A stretch of DNA of 64,000 nucleotides, from the NCBI RefSeq assembly GCF_001625085.1, contig NZ_BDAW01000014.1, positions 1 through 64,000 on the forward strand, given 5' to 3'. The notes under the pieces are model-generated. The model did no database searches, was not told the DNA's origin, and was given only the letters and a program-made list of their open reading frames with translations. Both the position numbers and the translations under genes were made by a program. Below are positions 1-7,938 of this stretch, one piece after another. Position 1 is the stretch's first letter. The number at the start of each line of letters is the position of its first letter. Source of the DNA: Nocardia acidivorans NBRC 108247. GTDB taxonomy: Bacteria > Actinomycetota > Actinomycetes > Mycobacteriales > Mycobacteriaceae.

Positions 1-104
1 GCAGCGCCGCCGCCGCCCTCCCCGGCACCGGTCTGCCCGGCCCGCACCACACCACCCCGGCCGCGGTCACCGTCACCACCCTGGATCTACAGCCCCACCC
101 CTGA
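1..104 (+). CDS. C-terminal end of a probable fructose PTS enzyme II (partial)
   Basis: An open frame runs in from the window edge and ends at a TGA 15 bases before the HPr gene. The 33 visible codons encode a low-complexity Ala/Pro/Thr/His tail with no domain of its own. In actinomycetes ptsH commonly follows the gene for the fructose-specific enzyme IIABC component, so this tail is most likely the end of that permease. The identification rests on context and codon pattern alone. Confidence 0.4.
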   Translation, partial: SAAAALPGTGLPGPHHTTPAAVTVTTLDLQPHP

Positions 105-119
105 GGAGTCGCGACAACC

Positions 120-377
120 ATGCCCACCATCACCGTCCCCGTCGGTTCGGCCGTCGGCCTGCACGCCCGCCCCGCCAATATCATCGCCGAAACCGTCCAG
201 GCCGCAGGCATTCCCGTCACCCTCGCGATAGTCGACGGCACCCCCGTCGACGCGGGTTCGGCCCTGATGATCATGACGCTCGGCGCGTCCAAGGGCACCG
301 AAGTCACCATCACCACCGACGACCAACCCACCCTCGACCGAATCGCCGAACTGGTAGCCGCCGACCTCGACGCCTGA
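120..377 (+). CDS. ptsH: HPr phosphocarrier protein of the PTS
   Basis: 85-residue HPr. In the sugar phosphotransferase system HPr carries a phosphate from enzyme I to sugar-specific enzyme II components in the cytoplasm. The active-site motif GLHARPA places the phosphorylated histidine at residue 15. A serine at position 47 lies where the regulatory Ser46 of other HPr proteins sits, followed by the usual LGASKGTEV stretch. The length is typical of the family. The gene starts 15 bases after the stop of the upstream frame, which supports an operon with the fructose permease. The ATG is preceded by a GGAG-like site (CTGAGGAGTC) at normal distance. Confidence 0.93.
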   Translation: MPTITVPVGSAVGLHARPANIIAETVQAAGIPVTLAIVDGTPVDAGSALMIMTLGASKGTEVTITTDDQPTLDRIAELVAADLDA

Positions 378-501
378 TCGGTAGTGGCCGATGCGCCGCC
401 GCCGGTTGGGCCGCCGAGAAACGGGCATCCCCAGGAAGAGACGTCCGCAACGAGACGTACAACGTCAGATCTCGTTGGTGTCGAATCCAAAGGAGAGCGA
501 T

Positions 502-978
502 GTGAATCCGGCCGATCAGGGCAGACCACCCCTTCCCCCCGAGCGCGGTGAAGCGCCCCCCGCATCGCACCCGCCCGAGCAACCACCGCAGGGCTCATTA
601 CCACCGCAGAGCTCACTACCACCGCAGACCTACCCGCCCCCCGAACCACCGCCGACCACCCCGCCCCCGCCGGCCCCGGGGCACACCGGCATCCGCCGAA
701 CCCGCGCGGGCAGCCTCTGGGTGAGCCTGACCGTCGGCGGCCTCTTCCTGGTAGCCCTACTGATCTTCGTAGTACAGAACACGACCAGCGTCCGCCTGGG
801 CTTCCTCGGCTGGCACTTCATGCTGCCCGTCGGCGTGGCGATCCTGGTCGCCGCCGTAGCGGGCCTACTGGTGATGGCGATAGCGGGCAGCATCCGCATA
901 ATCCAACTCCGCCAAGCCTTCTCGAAATTGAACCGCAAGAACGCGGCTCGACCACCACGCCGGCCCGACGCCCAGTGA
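502..978 (+). CDS. LapA-domain (DUF1049) membrane protein with proline-rich N-terminus
   Basis: 158-residue protein starting at GTG 502, chosen because AGGAGAG lies just upstream. The in-frame extension upstream has no ribosome site. The first ~65 residues are Pro/Gln-rich and probably cytoplasmic and disordered. Two hydrophobic segments follow at about residues 72-91 and 107-129. Between them lies a VVQNTTSVRLGFLGW stretch, typical of the LapA domain (PF06305), and a short basic tail ends the protein. LapA homologues in proteobacteria act in lipopolysaccharide assembly. The actinobacterial role is unknown. It ends convergently against the MarR gene. Confidence 0.75.
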   Translation: MNPADQGRPPLPPERGEAPPASHPPEQPPQGSLPPQSSLPPQTYPPPEPPPTTPPPPAPGHTGIRRTRAGSLWVSLTVGGLFLVALLIFVVQNTTSVRLGFLGWHFMLPVGVAILVAAVAGLLVMAIAGSIRIIQLRQAFSKLNRKNAARPPRRPDAQ

Positions 979-983
979 TGAAC

Positions 984-1018
984 GGGTGATCCCGCTCGGC
1001 GTCAACCGCGGATCACCC
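984..1018. terminator. Bidirectional hairpin between LapA-like and MarR genes
   Basis: Perfect 9-bp inverted repeat (GGGTGATCC at 984-992 and its complement at 1010-1018) with a 17-base loop. It sits between two converging genes and overlaps the last codons of the MarR gene. It lacks a clear T-run, so its use as a terminator is inferred from position. Confidence 0.5.
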
Positions 1019-1588
1019 CGGCTCGCTGGTTGTGGCGGCGTTGTTGACCGGGCAGTCGCCCTCGCTCCGGCCGCAGGCGGCGAAGTCGCAGAGGCGGCAC
1101 AGCCAGGGCTGGGGGCGGTTGTTGCCGGGAGCTGAGCGTTGCTCGGCTCTGGCCCGGGTCACCGTGGTCAGCATGGTGTCCAGTGCCGCCGCGAGATTGT
1201 CGATCTGATTCGGGGACAACGCGGACAGTGCGCTCGTCAGGGACTGCTCGCGTGTTCGGAGTATCTCGTCGGCCGTGTGCCTGCCCTGCTCGGTCAGGGC
1301 GATCGAGACGGCGCGTCCGTCCTGTGCCCCGCCGCGCTCGACCAGACCCTCGGCGGCAAGGCGGTCGACGAGGCGGACGGTGCCCGAGTGTGTCAGGCCG
1401 AGAACGGAACTCAGCTGCGTCACCGATCCGCCGTCGAGGAACTGATGCATCGCGGCCAGGGCGGCGGGGGCAGACGGGCCGAGCGCGGTGACCGCGTCGA
1501 CTGCCGTGTTCATCCGGTCGGCGACCATGAGGCTCAGCGCGCCCAGGACGTTGGCCGCATGCTGAAGGCTTGACTGGGTTTGCGTCAC
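1013..1588 (-). CDS. MarR-family regulator with C-terminal four-cysteine tail
   Basis: 191-residue winged-helix regulator; the MarR fold covers about residues 20-145, with the recognition-helix region near 55-80 (QLSSVLGLTHSGTVRLVDRL) and the wing near 84-100. After the dimerisation helix there is an extra tail with cysteines at 164, 167, 172 and 179 (WLCRLCDFAACG...CP), which could hold a metal or respond to oxidation. Similar tails occur in other actinobacterial MarR proteins as I recall them. It is divergent from the VOC gene with only 17 bases between start codons. A palindrome in that gap suggests it represses itself and its neighbour. The GTG start has no Shine-Dalgarno site, consistent with a leaderless message. 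Confidence 0.85.
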   Translation of the reverse strand: MTQTQSSLQHAANVLGALSLMVADRMNTAVDAVTALGPSAPAALAAMHQFLDGGSVTQLSSVLGLTHSGTVRLVDRLAAEGLVERGGAQDGRAVSIALTEQGRHTADEILRTREQSLTSALSALSPNQIDNLAAALDTMLTTVTRARAEQRSAPGNNRPQPWLCRLCDFAACGRSEGDCPVNNAATTSEPG

Positions 1589-1625
1589 GGTCCTAGGTTA
1601 TATGCATGACTCACACATATTCCAA
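1570..1625. promoter_or_regulatory. Divergent promoters and MarR-type operator
   Basis: On the plus strand TTGACT (1570-1575), an 18-base spacer and TAGGTT (1594-1599) form a good sigma-A-type promoter whose predicted start is near A1606, the first base of the VOC start codon. On the minus strand TTGGAA (1625-1620), a 17-base spacer and TATAAC (1602-1597) point at the MarR GTG. The 21-base palindrome ATATGCATGA-C-TCACACATAT (1600-1620, 8 of 10 pairs matching) covers the predicted start point of one promoter and the spacer of the other. Confidence 0.6.
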
Positions 1626-2007
1626 GGGCCCCGGCCCGGAGCCGACGGCGGCGCTGGCGATGCTCAATATCGACAGCGCCGATCCGGCCGGGCAGGCCCG
1701 CTTCTACGCGGCCGCGCTCGGCTGGGAAGTCACCTACAGCGACGACAACTACGGAATGGTCGAAGGCGGCGGGGTCAAGATCGGCTTCGGCAGGATCGAG
1801 GGCTTCCGTCCCGCGCAGTGGCCCGACGAGACCGGCGCTAAACGCTTCCATCTCGACCTACAGGTCGGCGACCTCGACAAGGCCGCCGAAAGCCTCTGTG
1901 CGCTCGGTGCCACCCAACCCGACTTCCAACCCGGCGCCGACCGCTGGCGCGTCCTACTCGACCCCGACGGCCAGCCGTTCTGCCTGAGCCCCCGCCCCAC
2001 GTCGTAG
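1606..2007 (+). CDS. VOC (glyoxalase/bleomycin-resistance fold) protein
   Basis: 133-residue vicinal-oxygen-chelate protein. It shows the paired beta-alpha-beta-beta-beta layout: MLNIDSADPAGQARFYAAALGW at the front and FHLDLQVGDLDKAAESLCALGA in the second half. The C-terminal VLLDPDGQPFCL is the standard end of single-domain VOC proteins. Substrate cannot be told; members include dioxygenases, isomerases and drug-binding proteins. Start ATG 1606 sits inside the operator with no Shine-Dalgarno site, and the predicted transcription start falls on it, so the gene is probably leaderless. ATG 1660 is the alternative. Likely controlled by the divergent MarR protein. Confidence 0.82.
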   Translation: MTHTYSKGPGPEPTAALAMLNIDSADPAGQARFYAAALGWEVTYSDDNYGMVEGGGVKIGFGRIEGFRPAQWPDETGAKRFHLDLQVGDLDKAAESLCALGATQPDFQPGADRWRVLLDPDGQPFCLSPRPTS

Positions 2008-2011
2008 CGTC

Positions 2012-2407
2012 GTGGGGGAACTCGCGGAACTGCTGGTCCAGGATGCCAAGGCATGGCGCGAGTGGTTGGACAGCCATCATGCCAACCACCCCGGCGTCTG
2101 GCTGGTATCGCATAAGAAGGGCGGTCGGAGGACGGCCCTGACCTACGCGCAAGCGCTCGACGAAGCGCTGTGCTTCGGCTGGATCGTCGGGCAGATCGCC
2201 CGACGTGACGACGACAGCTATCGCCAGCGCTTCACCCCGCGCCGCTCGAACAGCCCCTGGTCCGCGCGGAATATCGAGCACATCGCCCGCCTCATCCGCG
2301 CCGGACGAATGCGCCCGGCCGGCGCTGCCGCGACGCATATTTCGGCACCTTTCCTGGCGTGTGGCGCCACGGTGACTGGATCACCGTCACCGACCGTGGT
2401 TCGGTGA
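2012..2407 (+). pseudogene. YdeI/OmpD-associated-like gene, 3' end replaced by foreign reading frame
   Basis: Residues 1 to about 105 match the YdeI-type family: DAKAWREWLDSHH, the GVWLVSHKKG and YAQALDEALCFGWIVGQ motifs, then QRFTPRRSNSPWSARN and AGRMRPAG. Family members run to roughly 190 residues. Here the match stops right after MRPAG near base 2324, and the remaining residues are an out-of-frame reading of an acetoacetyl-CoA synthetase gene. The GTG start lies 4 bases after the VOC stop, so it was probably co-transcribed with it. A truncated product could still be made, but the family's C-terminal part is gone. Confidence 0.72.
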
Positions 2408-2540
2408 TCATCCTTGGCCGGTCGGACGCGACCCTGAACCGCCACGGAGTTCGTATTGGCCGCGGCGATACCTGCGGACCTGTCGAGGAGCTCGACGAGA
2501 TCGAGGAGGCCCTCGTAGTCGGCGTCGAACAGGCATGCGG
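2332..2540 (+). pseudogene. Remnant of acetoacetyl-CoA synthetase (3' part)
   Basis: In the frame starting at 2332 the DNA reads AYFGTFPGVWRHGDWITVT, then DRGSVIILGRSDATLNRHG, which is the conserved C-terminal region of acetoacetate-CoA ligases (AMP-binding superfamily, ATP hinge and C-terminal lid). Similarity continues to about EEALVVGVEQ near base 2530 and then stops, before the catalytic lysine region that would follow. There is no N-terminal adenylation core upstream because the frame opens straight from the YdeI-like gene. It is a dead fragment left by a deletion. Confidence 0.75.
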
Positions 2541-2773
2541 CTCCCCGCTACCACCAAAGATTGCCTCTCACCGGTGCTTTCGGTGCGGGCACATGTCACC
2601 GATCAGCACGCGACCTCCGGCACGAAAATCATCGTTGCCACCAAACGCGAAGCCCGCTACCCCGACGAGGTCCGGACCAAAGCTCGATGTCCGGTAGGCC
2701 GACTGTGAGGAAAGCTGAACTCCCCGAGCGGGATTGCGCACTAAACATCCTTCTATGGTGCGAGGTGACATCA
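2541..2773. other. Gene-poor decayed stretch
   Basis: Only short overlapping frames are present, none with a recognisable motif or ribosome site. One 57-codon frame from ATG 2535 to a stop near 2710 is unassigned. The stretch follows the synthetase remnant and probably contains further degraded sequence. It ends at the LysR stop codon. Confidence 0.5.
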
Positions 2774-3673
2774 TCACGGACCGAGGATGGAGGCGATCGC
2801 CTCGGTGGCCGCCGTGATCGCGGGTGTGCTGGCACCGGGGAGGCGGGCCACGAGAACGCGGCGGATTTCGGGTGCCGCTCCCTGGACTCGCAAACCGATC
2901 ACAGCGGGTGGGAAGACCGGCGACATACTTTCCGGAACCGTGGTCACACCGAAACCACCGGCGACCAAGTGTAGTTTCGTCAGCCAGTCGCGGGCACTGT
3001 GGACGATGCGCGCTCGCCCCGGCAAACCCGGCCAGACACCGAGCAACGGCTCCTTGCTCGACGACGGAGTCGCGATCCAGGACGCGTTGACCAGTTCATC
3101 GACATGCACCGACGTGCGGCCGGCGAAAGGGCCTGTGGCCGAGGCCGCTACCAGAAGTTCGGTGTCCCGCACCGTGGTGACGTGCAGTCGTGGCGACTCG
3201 GCATCCGGTGGCCGGTGCGGTGGACGCGAGGACAATACGGCGAGATCGATCGAGCCGGTGCGCAACGCGCGAGCCAAGCTGGGGGTGGTTCCTTCACGGG
3301 TGGTGACCCTGACCTGTGGCGCTGCCGTGGCGAGCCGAGCAAGCGCGCCGGGCAGGAGCACCGGCCCGGCGCTCTGGAACAACCCCAGCCGCACCACCTC
3401 GGTACGGGGAACCTCGTCGTTCAGGTCACGTGCTGCCGCGTCGACCGACTCCAGAATCGTTCGGGCGTAGCGCAACAGCGTCAGCCCGGGCTGGGTGAGC
3501 TGCACTCCGTCGGGCCGCCGTTCGAACAGGGTGGCGCCCGCACTGCGTTCGAGGGCGACCGCCTGGCGGGAGACCGCCGACTGCGTGTAGCCCAGTCGTT
3601 CGGCGGCCGCGGTGAAGCTGCCCGATTCGGCGATCTGACAGAGCACCCGAAGATTCGCGCTCGACATGTCCAT
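2774..3673 (-). CDS. LysR-family transcriptional regulator
   Basis: 299-residue LysR protein. The N-terminal helix-turn-helix is at about 1-60 (LRVLCQIAESGSFTAAAERLGYTQSAVSRQ) and the substrate-binding effector domain at about 90-295. Length is typical. It is transcribed away from an NADP-dependent-looking oxidoreductase gene with a 93-base gap, the arrangement in which LysR proteins usually control the divergent neighbour in response to a small molecule. The second frame start, nine bases in, reads MSSANLRVL and is an alternative. Confidence 0.9.
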   Translation of the reverse strand: MDMSSANLRVLCQIAESGSFTAAAERLGYTQSAVSRQAVALERSAGATLFERRPDGVQLTQPGLTLLRYARTILESVDAAARDLNDEVPRTEVVRLGLFQSAGPVLLPGALARLATAAPQVRVTTREGTTPSLARALRTGSIDLAVLSSRPPHRPPDAESPRLHVTTVRDTELLVAASATGPFAGRTSVHVDELVNASWIATPSSSKEPLLGVWPGLPGRARIVHSARDWLTKLHLVAGGFGVTTVPESMSPVFPPAVIGLRVQGAAPEIRRVLVARLPGASTPAITAATEAIASILGP

Positions 3674-3766
3674 GCTGACTACGCATACCAGAGATGCCAG
3701 ATCCTCGCTTCCCGCATGTCATTTTCCCGCCTTAGCTTGCTGGAAACGCAAGAGAAAGGCTTTCCC

Positions 3767-4852
3767 ATGCGCGCAGCGACACTGACCGAATTCGGTTCAC
3801 CACTCACGGTGCACGAGGTGCCCGACCCGGAAACCGGCAGCGGTGAGGTACTGGTCGAGGTTCTGGCGACCTGTGTGCCCCCGTATGCGGCCGAGGTGTT
3901 CAGCGGTGAACGGCGCTATCCGCTGGAACCACCTGTTGTGCCGGGGGTCGGCGGTATCTGCCGAGTAAGACACGTAGGACCGGACGCGACCAAGCTGAGG
4001 GCGGGTGACCTGGTGTGGTGCGATTCGACGGTACGGGCCCGCGACGACGCCCTGACACCGGATATCACGCTGCAGGGCTGGAGCTCGCGCGGCGAGGGCG
4101 GCGCACGACTGGCTCGATACCTGCACGACGGACCGTTCGCCGAACTCATGCGGGTTCCCACTGAGAACGTGTACCCCCTTCCCGCCGGGGCGGCAGCCGA
4201 CCCCGCACGCTGGTCCGCGCTGGGTGTGCACACCATTCCCTACGGTGGGCTGCTGGCCGGCCAACTTGCTGCCGGAGAGACGCTGCTGATCAGTGGGGCG
4301 ACCGGCAACCTCGGCAGCAGCGCGATAGCCGTCGCGCTCGCCATGGGTGCCGGTCACGTGGTAGCCCCGGGCCGCAACCGGGCCGTCCTCGATCTGCTCG
4401 CCGACCGGTTCGGCACCCGGGTGAGCCCGGTCGAACTCAGCGGAGACGAAGACACCGACCGAACAGTGATGGCCGCGGCGGCCGCCGGCCCGATCGACAT
4501 CGTGCTCGACCTCCTACCGCCCCAGGCGCCCAGCTCAGCGGCGCGTGCAGCAGCTATGACCGTGCGCGAGTACGGGCGGGTCGTGCTGATGGGCGGCGTC
4601 GGCATGCTCGGCGGCGCGGATCTCGCCCTGCCCTACCCCTGGATCATGCGCAACTCGGTGACCGTACGTGGCCAATGGATGTACCCACGCGTGGCGAACG
4701 TGGGCATGATCCGCCTCATCGCTTCGGGCGCCCTCGACCTCAGTCGCGAACACCTCACCCAATTCGACCTCGACCAGGTCAACGACGCTGTCACGCACGC
4801 CGCAGCTCACGGCGGCCCCTTCGACCGCACCGTTCTCACACCAAATGCCTGA
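3767..4852 (+). CDS. Medium-chain dehydrogenase/reductase without zinc-site cysteines
   Basis: 361-residue protein of the zinc-binding alcohol dehydrogenase / quinone oxidoreductase superfamily. The GroES-like fold occupies residues 1-140 and the Rossmann fold about 150-300, with the nucleotide-binding turn ISGATGNLGSSAI at 175-187. The cluster of four structural cysteines is absent and the usual catalytic Cys/His residues are not evident, which points to the zinc-independent quinone-reductase-like branch. The start is ATG 3767 with AAAGG at good spacing; the longer open frame upstream overlaps the LysR gene and is not coding. The divergent LysR protein is its likely regulator. Substrate unknown. 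Confidence 0.82.
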   Translation: MRAATLTEFGSPLTVHEVPDPETGSGEVLVEVLATCVPPYAAEVFSGERRYPLEPPVVPGVGGICRVRHVGPDATKLRAGDLVWCDSTVRARDDALTPDITLQGWSSRGEGGARLARYLHDGPFAELMRVPTENVYPLPAGAAADPARWSALGVHTIPYGGLLAGQLAAGETLLISGATGNLGSSAIAVALAMGAGHVVAPGRNRAVLDLLADRFGTRVSPVELSGDEDTDRTVMAAAAAGPIDIVLDLLPPQAPSSAARAAAMTVREYGRVVLMGGVGMLGGADLALPYPWIMRNSVTVRGQWMYPRVANVGMIRLIASGALDLSREHLTQFDLDQVNDAVTHAAAHGGPFDRTVLTPNA

Positions 4853-4880
4853 GGCCGAAGTACCGCGGCAAACGGCCTCA
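4850..4880 (+). terminator. Hairpin after the dehydrogenase gene
   Basis: TGAGGCCG (4850-4857) pairs perfectly with CGGCCTCA (4873-4880) across a 15-base loop, starting at the stop codon of the dehydrogenase. No T-run follows, so the terminator role is inferred from placement. Confidence 0.4.
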
Positions 4881-4949
4881 GCGGGTTCTCAGCAGTGCCT
4901 TGCCACAGTGGCGTGGCGATATTGAATCATCAACGTTAGGGACATCATC

Positions 4950-5789
4950 ATGGATGCCAGCACACCAGGGACCGGCGTGTACGTCGGTGAACGGCAGGGC
5001 CGGGCGCGCGAGTACGCGGCGAGCAAGGTTCCCCAGATCACGGTTCTTTTCTGGGTGATCAAGATCTTGACCACCGGTATGGGGGAGGCGACCTCGGACT
5101 GGGCGCTGAACCAGGGCGCCGGTCTGCCTGGGCTCGGCCTCATCGGCACGATGGTTCTCGACATTGCCATCTTCGTGGGAGCCTTGGTTCTCCAGTTTCG
5201 GGTGCCCCGCTATCTCCCGGCTGTCTACTGGCTCGCGGTCACCGCGGTGGCGATATTCGGTACTGCCGCAGCGGATATCGTTATGTACGTCATCGGGTTG
5301 CCTATGTGGCTGACCTGTGCCATTTATGCGCTATTGGCGGCGGCGACTTTCACGTTCTGGTATCGCAGTGAGAAGACCCTCTCGATTCATAGCATCACCA
5401 CGCGCCGGCGCGAGACCTTCTATTGGCTCACTGTCTTTTGGACCTTCGCACTTGGTACCGCGTTGGGTGATCTCACCGCGGCCGCGTGGGATTGGGGTTA
5501 CCTGCTGTCCGGTGTTGCGTTCGCGGCCCTGATCGCTGTCCCTTGGCTCGCCCACAGGTTCGCGGGCATGAACGGGATTCTCGCGTTCTGGTTCGGTTAT
5601 GTGGTGACCCGTCCGCTCGGTGCCTCGTTCGCGGACTGGTTCGCGCGGCCGGCGGACAGCGGTGGTCTCGATCTTGGTGCAGGCTGGGTCGCACTCATCG
5701 CGGCGGTGGCCATCGCTGGACTTGTCACGCAGCAGACTATCGCCGACGCGCGCGTCGGCTCCGAGGGTTCATCGAGAACTGACGATTAA
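4950..5789 (+). CDS. COG4705-type multipass membrane protein
   Basis: 279 residues, mostly hydrophobic, with about eight membrane segments. Two halves look alike: KVPQITVLFWVIKILTTGMG EATSDW near residues 26-51 and RRRETFYWLTVFWTFALGTALGDLTA near 150-175. Each starts with a polar lead-in and a TxxGxxxxD-like helix. This internal repeat is the mark of the uncharacterised COG4705 membrane proteins as I know them. No transport substrate can be assigned. A short hydrophilic tail ends the protein. It stands alone between two regions without genes. Confidence 0.65.
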   Translation: MDASTPGTGVYVGERQGRAREYAASKVPQITVLFWVIKILTTGMGEATSDWALNQGAGLPGLGLIGTMVLDIAIFVGALVLQFRVPRYLPAVYWLAVTAVAIFGTAAADIVMYVIGLPMWLTCAIYALLAAATFTFWYRSEKTLSIHSITTRRRETFYWLTVFWTFALGTALGDLTAAAWDWGYLLSGVAFAALIAVPWLAHRFAGMNGILAFWFGYVVTRPLGASFADWFARPADSGGLDLGAGWVALIAAVAIAGLVTQQTIADARVGSEGSSRTDD

Positions 5790-6275
5790 CCACGGCGGCC
5801 GCCAGGCTGGCTACGTTCGATATAGCCAGCACTGGACTGGGAGATGCTAGCTAACAGCACCTCCTATGATTCGAACCTCCGACACCCGACCTGGGGTTTC
5901 TCTGATCTGGAGGGTGGGGGATCAACATTAGGGAACAGGCCCGACCTGGGGAGATGATCGAGTCTCGTGGCGCCCTCGGCGGGGCACGACAAGAATGGGA
6001 ACAGGACCGACCAGCACCTTCAGCCATCGAACGGGACCGTCTGGACGGCCTCCGCGCTCAGCTTCGAGAATGGCTGGCGGGGAGAGAGATTCCGGGGACA
6101 CGCGCGTATACCTATGGCCCGCAACGAGACCGGCTCGTTACATCGTGTCACCCGAGCAAGCTCCGGACTCATCGGCGGTGCTAGAGCAGGGTTTCGGCGT
6201 AGCCCGCTGACGATCGCTGCGGCGCTGAATTTTTGGTGTTGTCTTGGAATTCGTCGGGTCCACCGAATGCAATGA
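5790..6275. other. Non-coding region with a possible tRNA 3'-fragment
   Basis: No open frame here has a credible start and recognisable product; the short frames overlap one another. At about 5868-5890 the minus strand reads GTGTCGGAGGTTCGAATC, which looks like the T-arm of a tRNA, but the stem is not restored on the 3' side. The 12-mer CCCGACCTGGGG occurs twice, near 5887 and 5941. Confidence 0.35.
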
Positions 6276-6313
6276 AGAAACCCCCTGACCATGTTGCCTG
6301 GTCAGGGGGTTTC
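6276..6313 (-). terminator. Strong hairpin downstream of tRNA-Lys
   Basis: A perfect 16-bp inverted repeat (AGAAACCCCCTGACCA at 6276-6291, complement at 6298-6313) with a 6-base loop. On the minus strand the arm ends in TTTCT. It lies directly after the 3' end of tRNA-Lys and is a clear intrinsic terminator. Confidence 0.85.
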
Positions 6314-6318
6314 TGTTG

Positions 6319-6391
<73 letters not shown>

Positions 6392-6733
6392 ATGCTTGGC
6401 TTCGTGGCCTCTGCCTGTCGGTGTTGGCCTCTCTGCGGTGCGGAAAGAACATTAACAGGCTCTGCGATGAAATGTGAAATCGTGGCCTTGAGCTGCGTTT
6501 TTGGTGACTTCGACGAACTCGCTCGGTGATGTTAACGAATCGGGAGCCGGTACGGATGAACCGGTCGAGCCCTGCGGGGGCGGATGGTATGGGCGTGTGG
6601 TGGGGCCATGCTTCCTGGCAGAATGGTCGAGGCGTGGTCTCGGCCGAACCCCGCGGGCGTGGTGGTCGGGCAGGCGTGGTCGGGGTCGAAGCCTTCGGGG
6701 CGACTACGCACTAGACATGGAGTGGGGTTGTTT
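6392..6733. other. Intergenic region before the L,D-transpeptidase gene
   Basis: This stretch separates tRNA-Lys from the transpeptidase gene. The open frames in it are GC-rich readings without motifs, including an in-frame extension of the transpeptidase that lacks a signal sequence. It must hold the promoters for both flanking genes, but no convincing -35/-10 pair was identified by eye. Confidence 0.4.
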
Positions 6734-7924
6734 ATGAAGCAGTGGCGGGGATCCGTTGCCGTTCTTGCCGTGCTGGCGCTGGCGCTGGTGGGGTGCTCCT
6801 CGGGGAATTCGTCGAAGGATTCCTCTTCTGTCGCAATCGATTCCAACCCGGTGAGCGAATTGGTGAAGCCGAAGCTGGTGTCGCCGATCAAGGACGGTCA
6901 GAAGGGTGTCTCGCCCGGTGACCCGATGGTGCTGCAGGTGCAGGACGGCAAGCTCACCAAGGTGACGCTCACCAATCCGGAGGGCAAGCCGGTCGGCGGC
7001 GAGCTCGCCAAGGACGGTCTGTCCTGGAAGTTGACCGAGCAGTTGGGTTTTGCGCGCAGCTACAAGCTGTCGGTGGATGCCATCGGCCTCGGCGGCGCGA
7101 GCAACTCGACCATGACGTTCACCACAATCTCGCCGAACAATCGGACGCACCCGTATCTGCTGCCCGCCGAGAACGAGGTCGTCGGGATCGGCCAGCCGGT
7201 GGCGGTGCAGTTCGACGAGAACATTCCGGACCGCAAGGCCGCCCAGAATGCGATCAAGATCACCACGACCCCGGCGGTCGAGGGCGCCTTCTACTGGGTG
7301 AACAATCGCGAGGTGCGCTGGCGGCCCGAGCATTTCTGGGCTCCGGGCACCAAGGTCGATATCGCGGTGAACGTGTACGGCAAGGATTTGGGCAACGGCC
7401 TGGTCGGCGATACGGACATCACCTCCAGCTTCACCATCGGTGAGGCCACCGTCTTCACCGCCGACGACAACACCAAGATGGTGACCGTCGAGAAGAACGG
7501 TCAGGTGGTCAAGACCATGCCGACCTCGATGGGTAAGGATTCCAGCCCCACCAACAACGGCATCTATATCGTCGGCGACCGCTTCGAGAAGATCATCATG
7601 GATTCCTCGACCTACGGCGTGGCGGTGAACTCTCCCAACGGCTACAAGACGCCGGTGGACTGGGCGACGCGAATCTCCTACTCCGGCATCTTCTTCCACT
7701 CCGCGCCGTGGTCGGTCGGCCAGCAGGGCTACAGCAATACCAGTCACGGCTGCCTGAACCTGAGTCCGTCGGACGCGCGCTGGGTGTACGAGAACTCCAA
7801 GCGCGGTGACATCACGATCGTGAAGAACACGGTGGGCGACATCCTGCCCGGCACCGACGGTCTGGGTGACTGGAATATCCCGTGGGCGCAGTGGAAGGCC
7901 GGCAACGCCGACGACAACCGCTGA
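6734..7924 (+). CDS. L,D-transpeptidase lipoprotein (YkuD, with Ig-like domains)
   Basis: 396-residue cell-wall enzyme that forms 3-3 cross-links between meso-diaminopimelate residues of peptidoglycan outside the membrane. A lipoprotein signal is present: a basic start, hydrophobic helix, then LVGC with the lipidated Cys at 21. Two Ig-like beta domains span about 45-135 and 140-235. The YkuD catalytic domain spans about 240-370, with His322, His338 and nucleophile Cys340 in the SHGCLN motif. The architecture equals LdtMt2-type enzymes of mycobacteria. The start at ATG 6734 is chosen because it opens the signal peptide; the frame upstream is longer but non-secretory. Confidence 0.95.
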   Translation: MKQWRGSVAVLAVLALALVGCSSGNSSKDSSSVAIDSNPVSELVKPKLVSPIKDGQKGVSPGDPMVLQVQDGKLTKVTLTNPEGKPVGGELAKDGLSWKLTEQLGFARSYKLSVDAIGLGGASNSTMTFTTISPNNRTHPYLLPAENEVVGIGQPVAVQFDENIPDRKAAQNAIKITTTPAVEGAFYWVNNREVRWRPEHFWAPGTKVDIAVNVYGKDLGNGLVGDTDITSSFTIGEATVFTADDNTKMVTVEKNGQVVKTMPTSMGKDSSPTNNGIYIVGDRFEKIIMDSSTYGVAVNSPNGYKTPVDWATRISYSGIFFHSAPWSVGQQGYSNTSHGCLNLSPSDARWVYENSKRGDITIVKNTVGDILPGTDGLGDWNIPWAQWKAGNADDNR

Positions 7925-7938
7925 CCCGTAGACATGCG

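Noticed and set aside
2999..3766. Long open frame extending the dehydrogenase upstream to 2999
   Set aside because: It lies antisense over the LysR gene; this is a shadow frame in GC-rich DNA. ATG 3767 has a proper ribosome site.
5954..6275. Several overlapping 62-102-codon frames that could be a small gene
   Set aside because: They cover the same bases in different frames, none has a ribosome site at proper spacing or a recognisable motif, and they end in the tRNA-Lys terminator.
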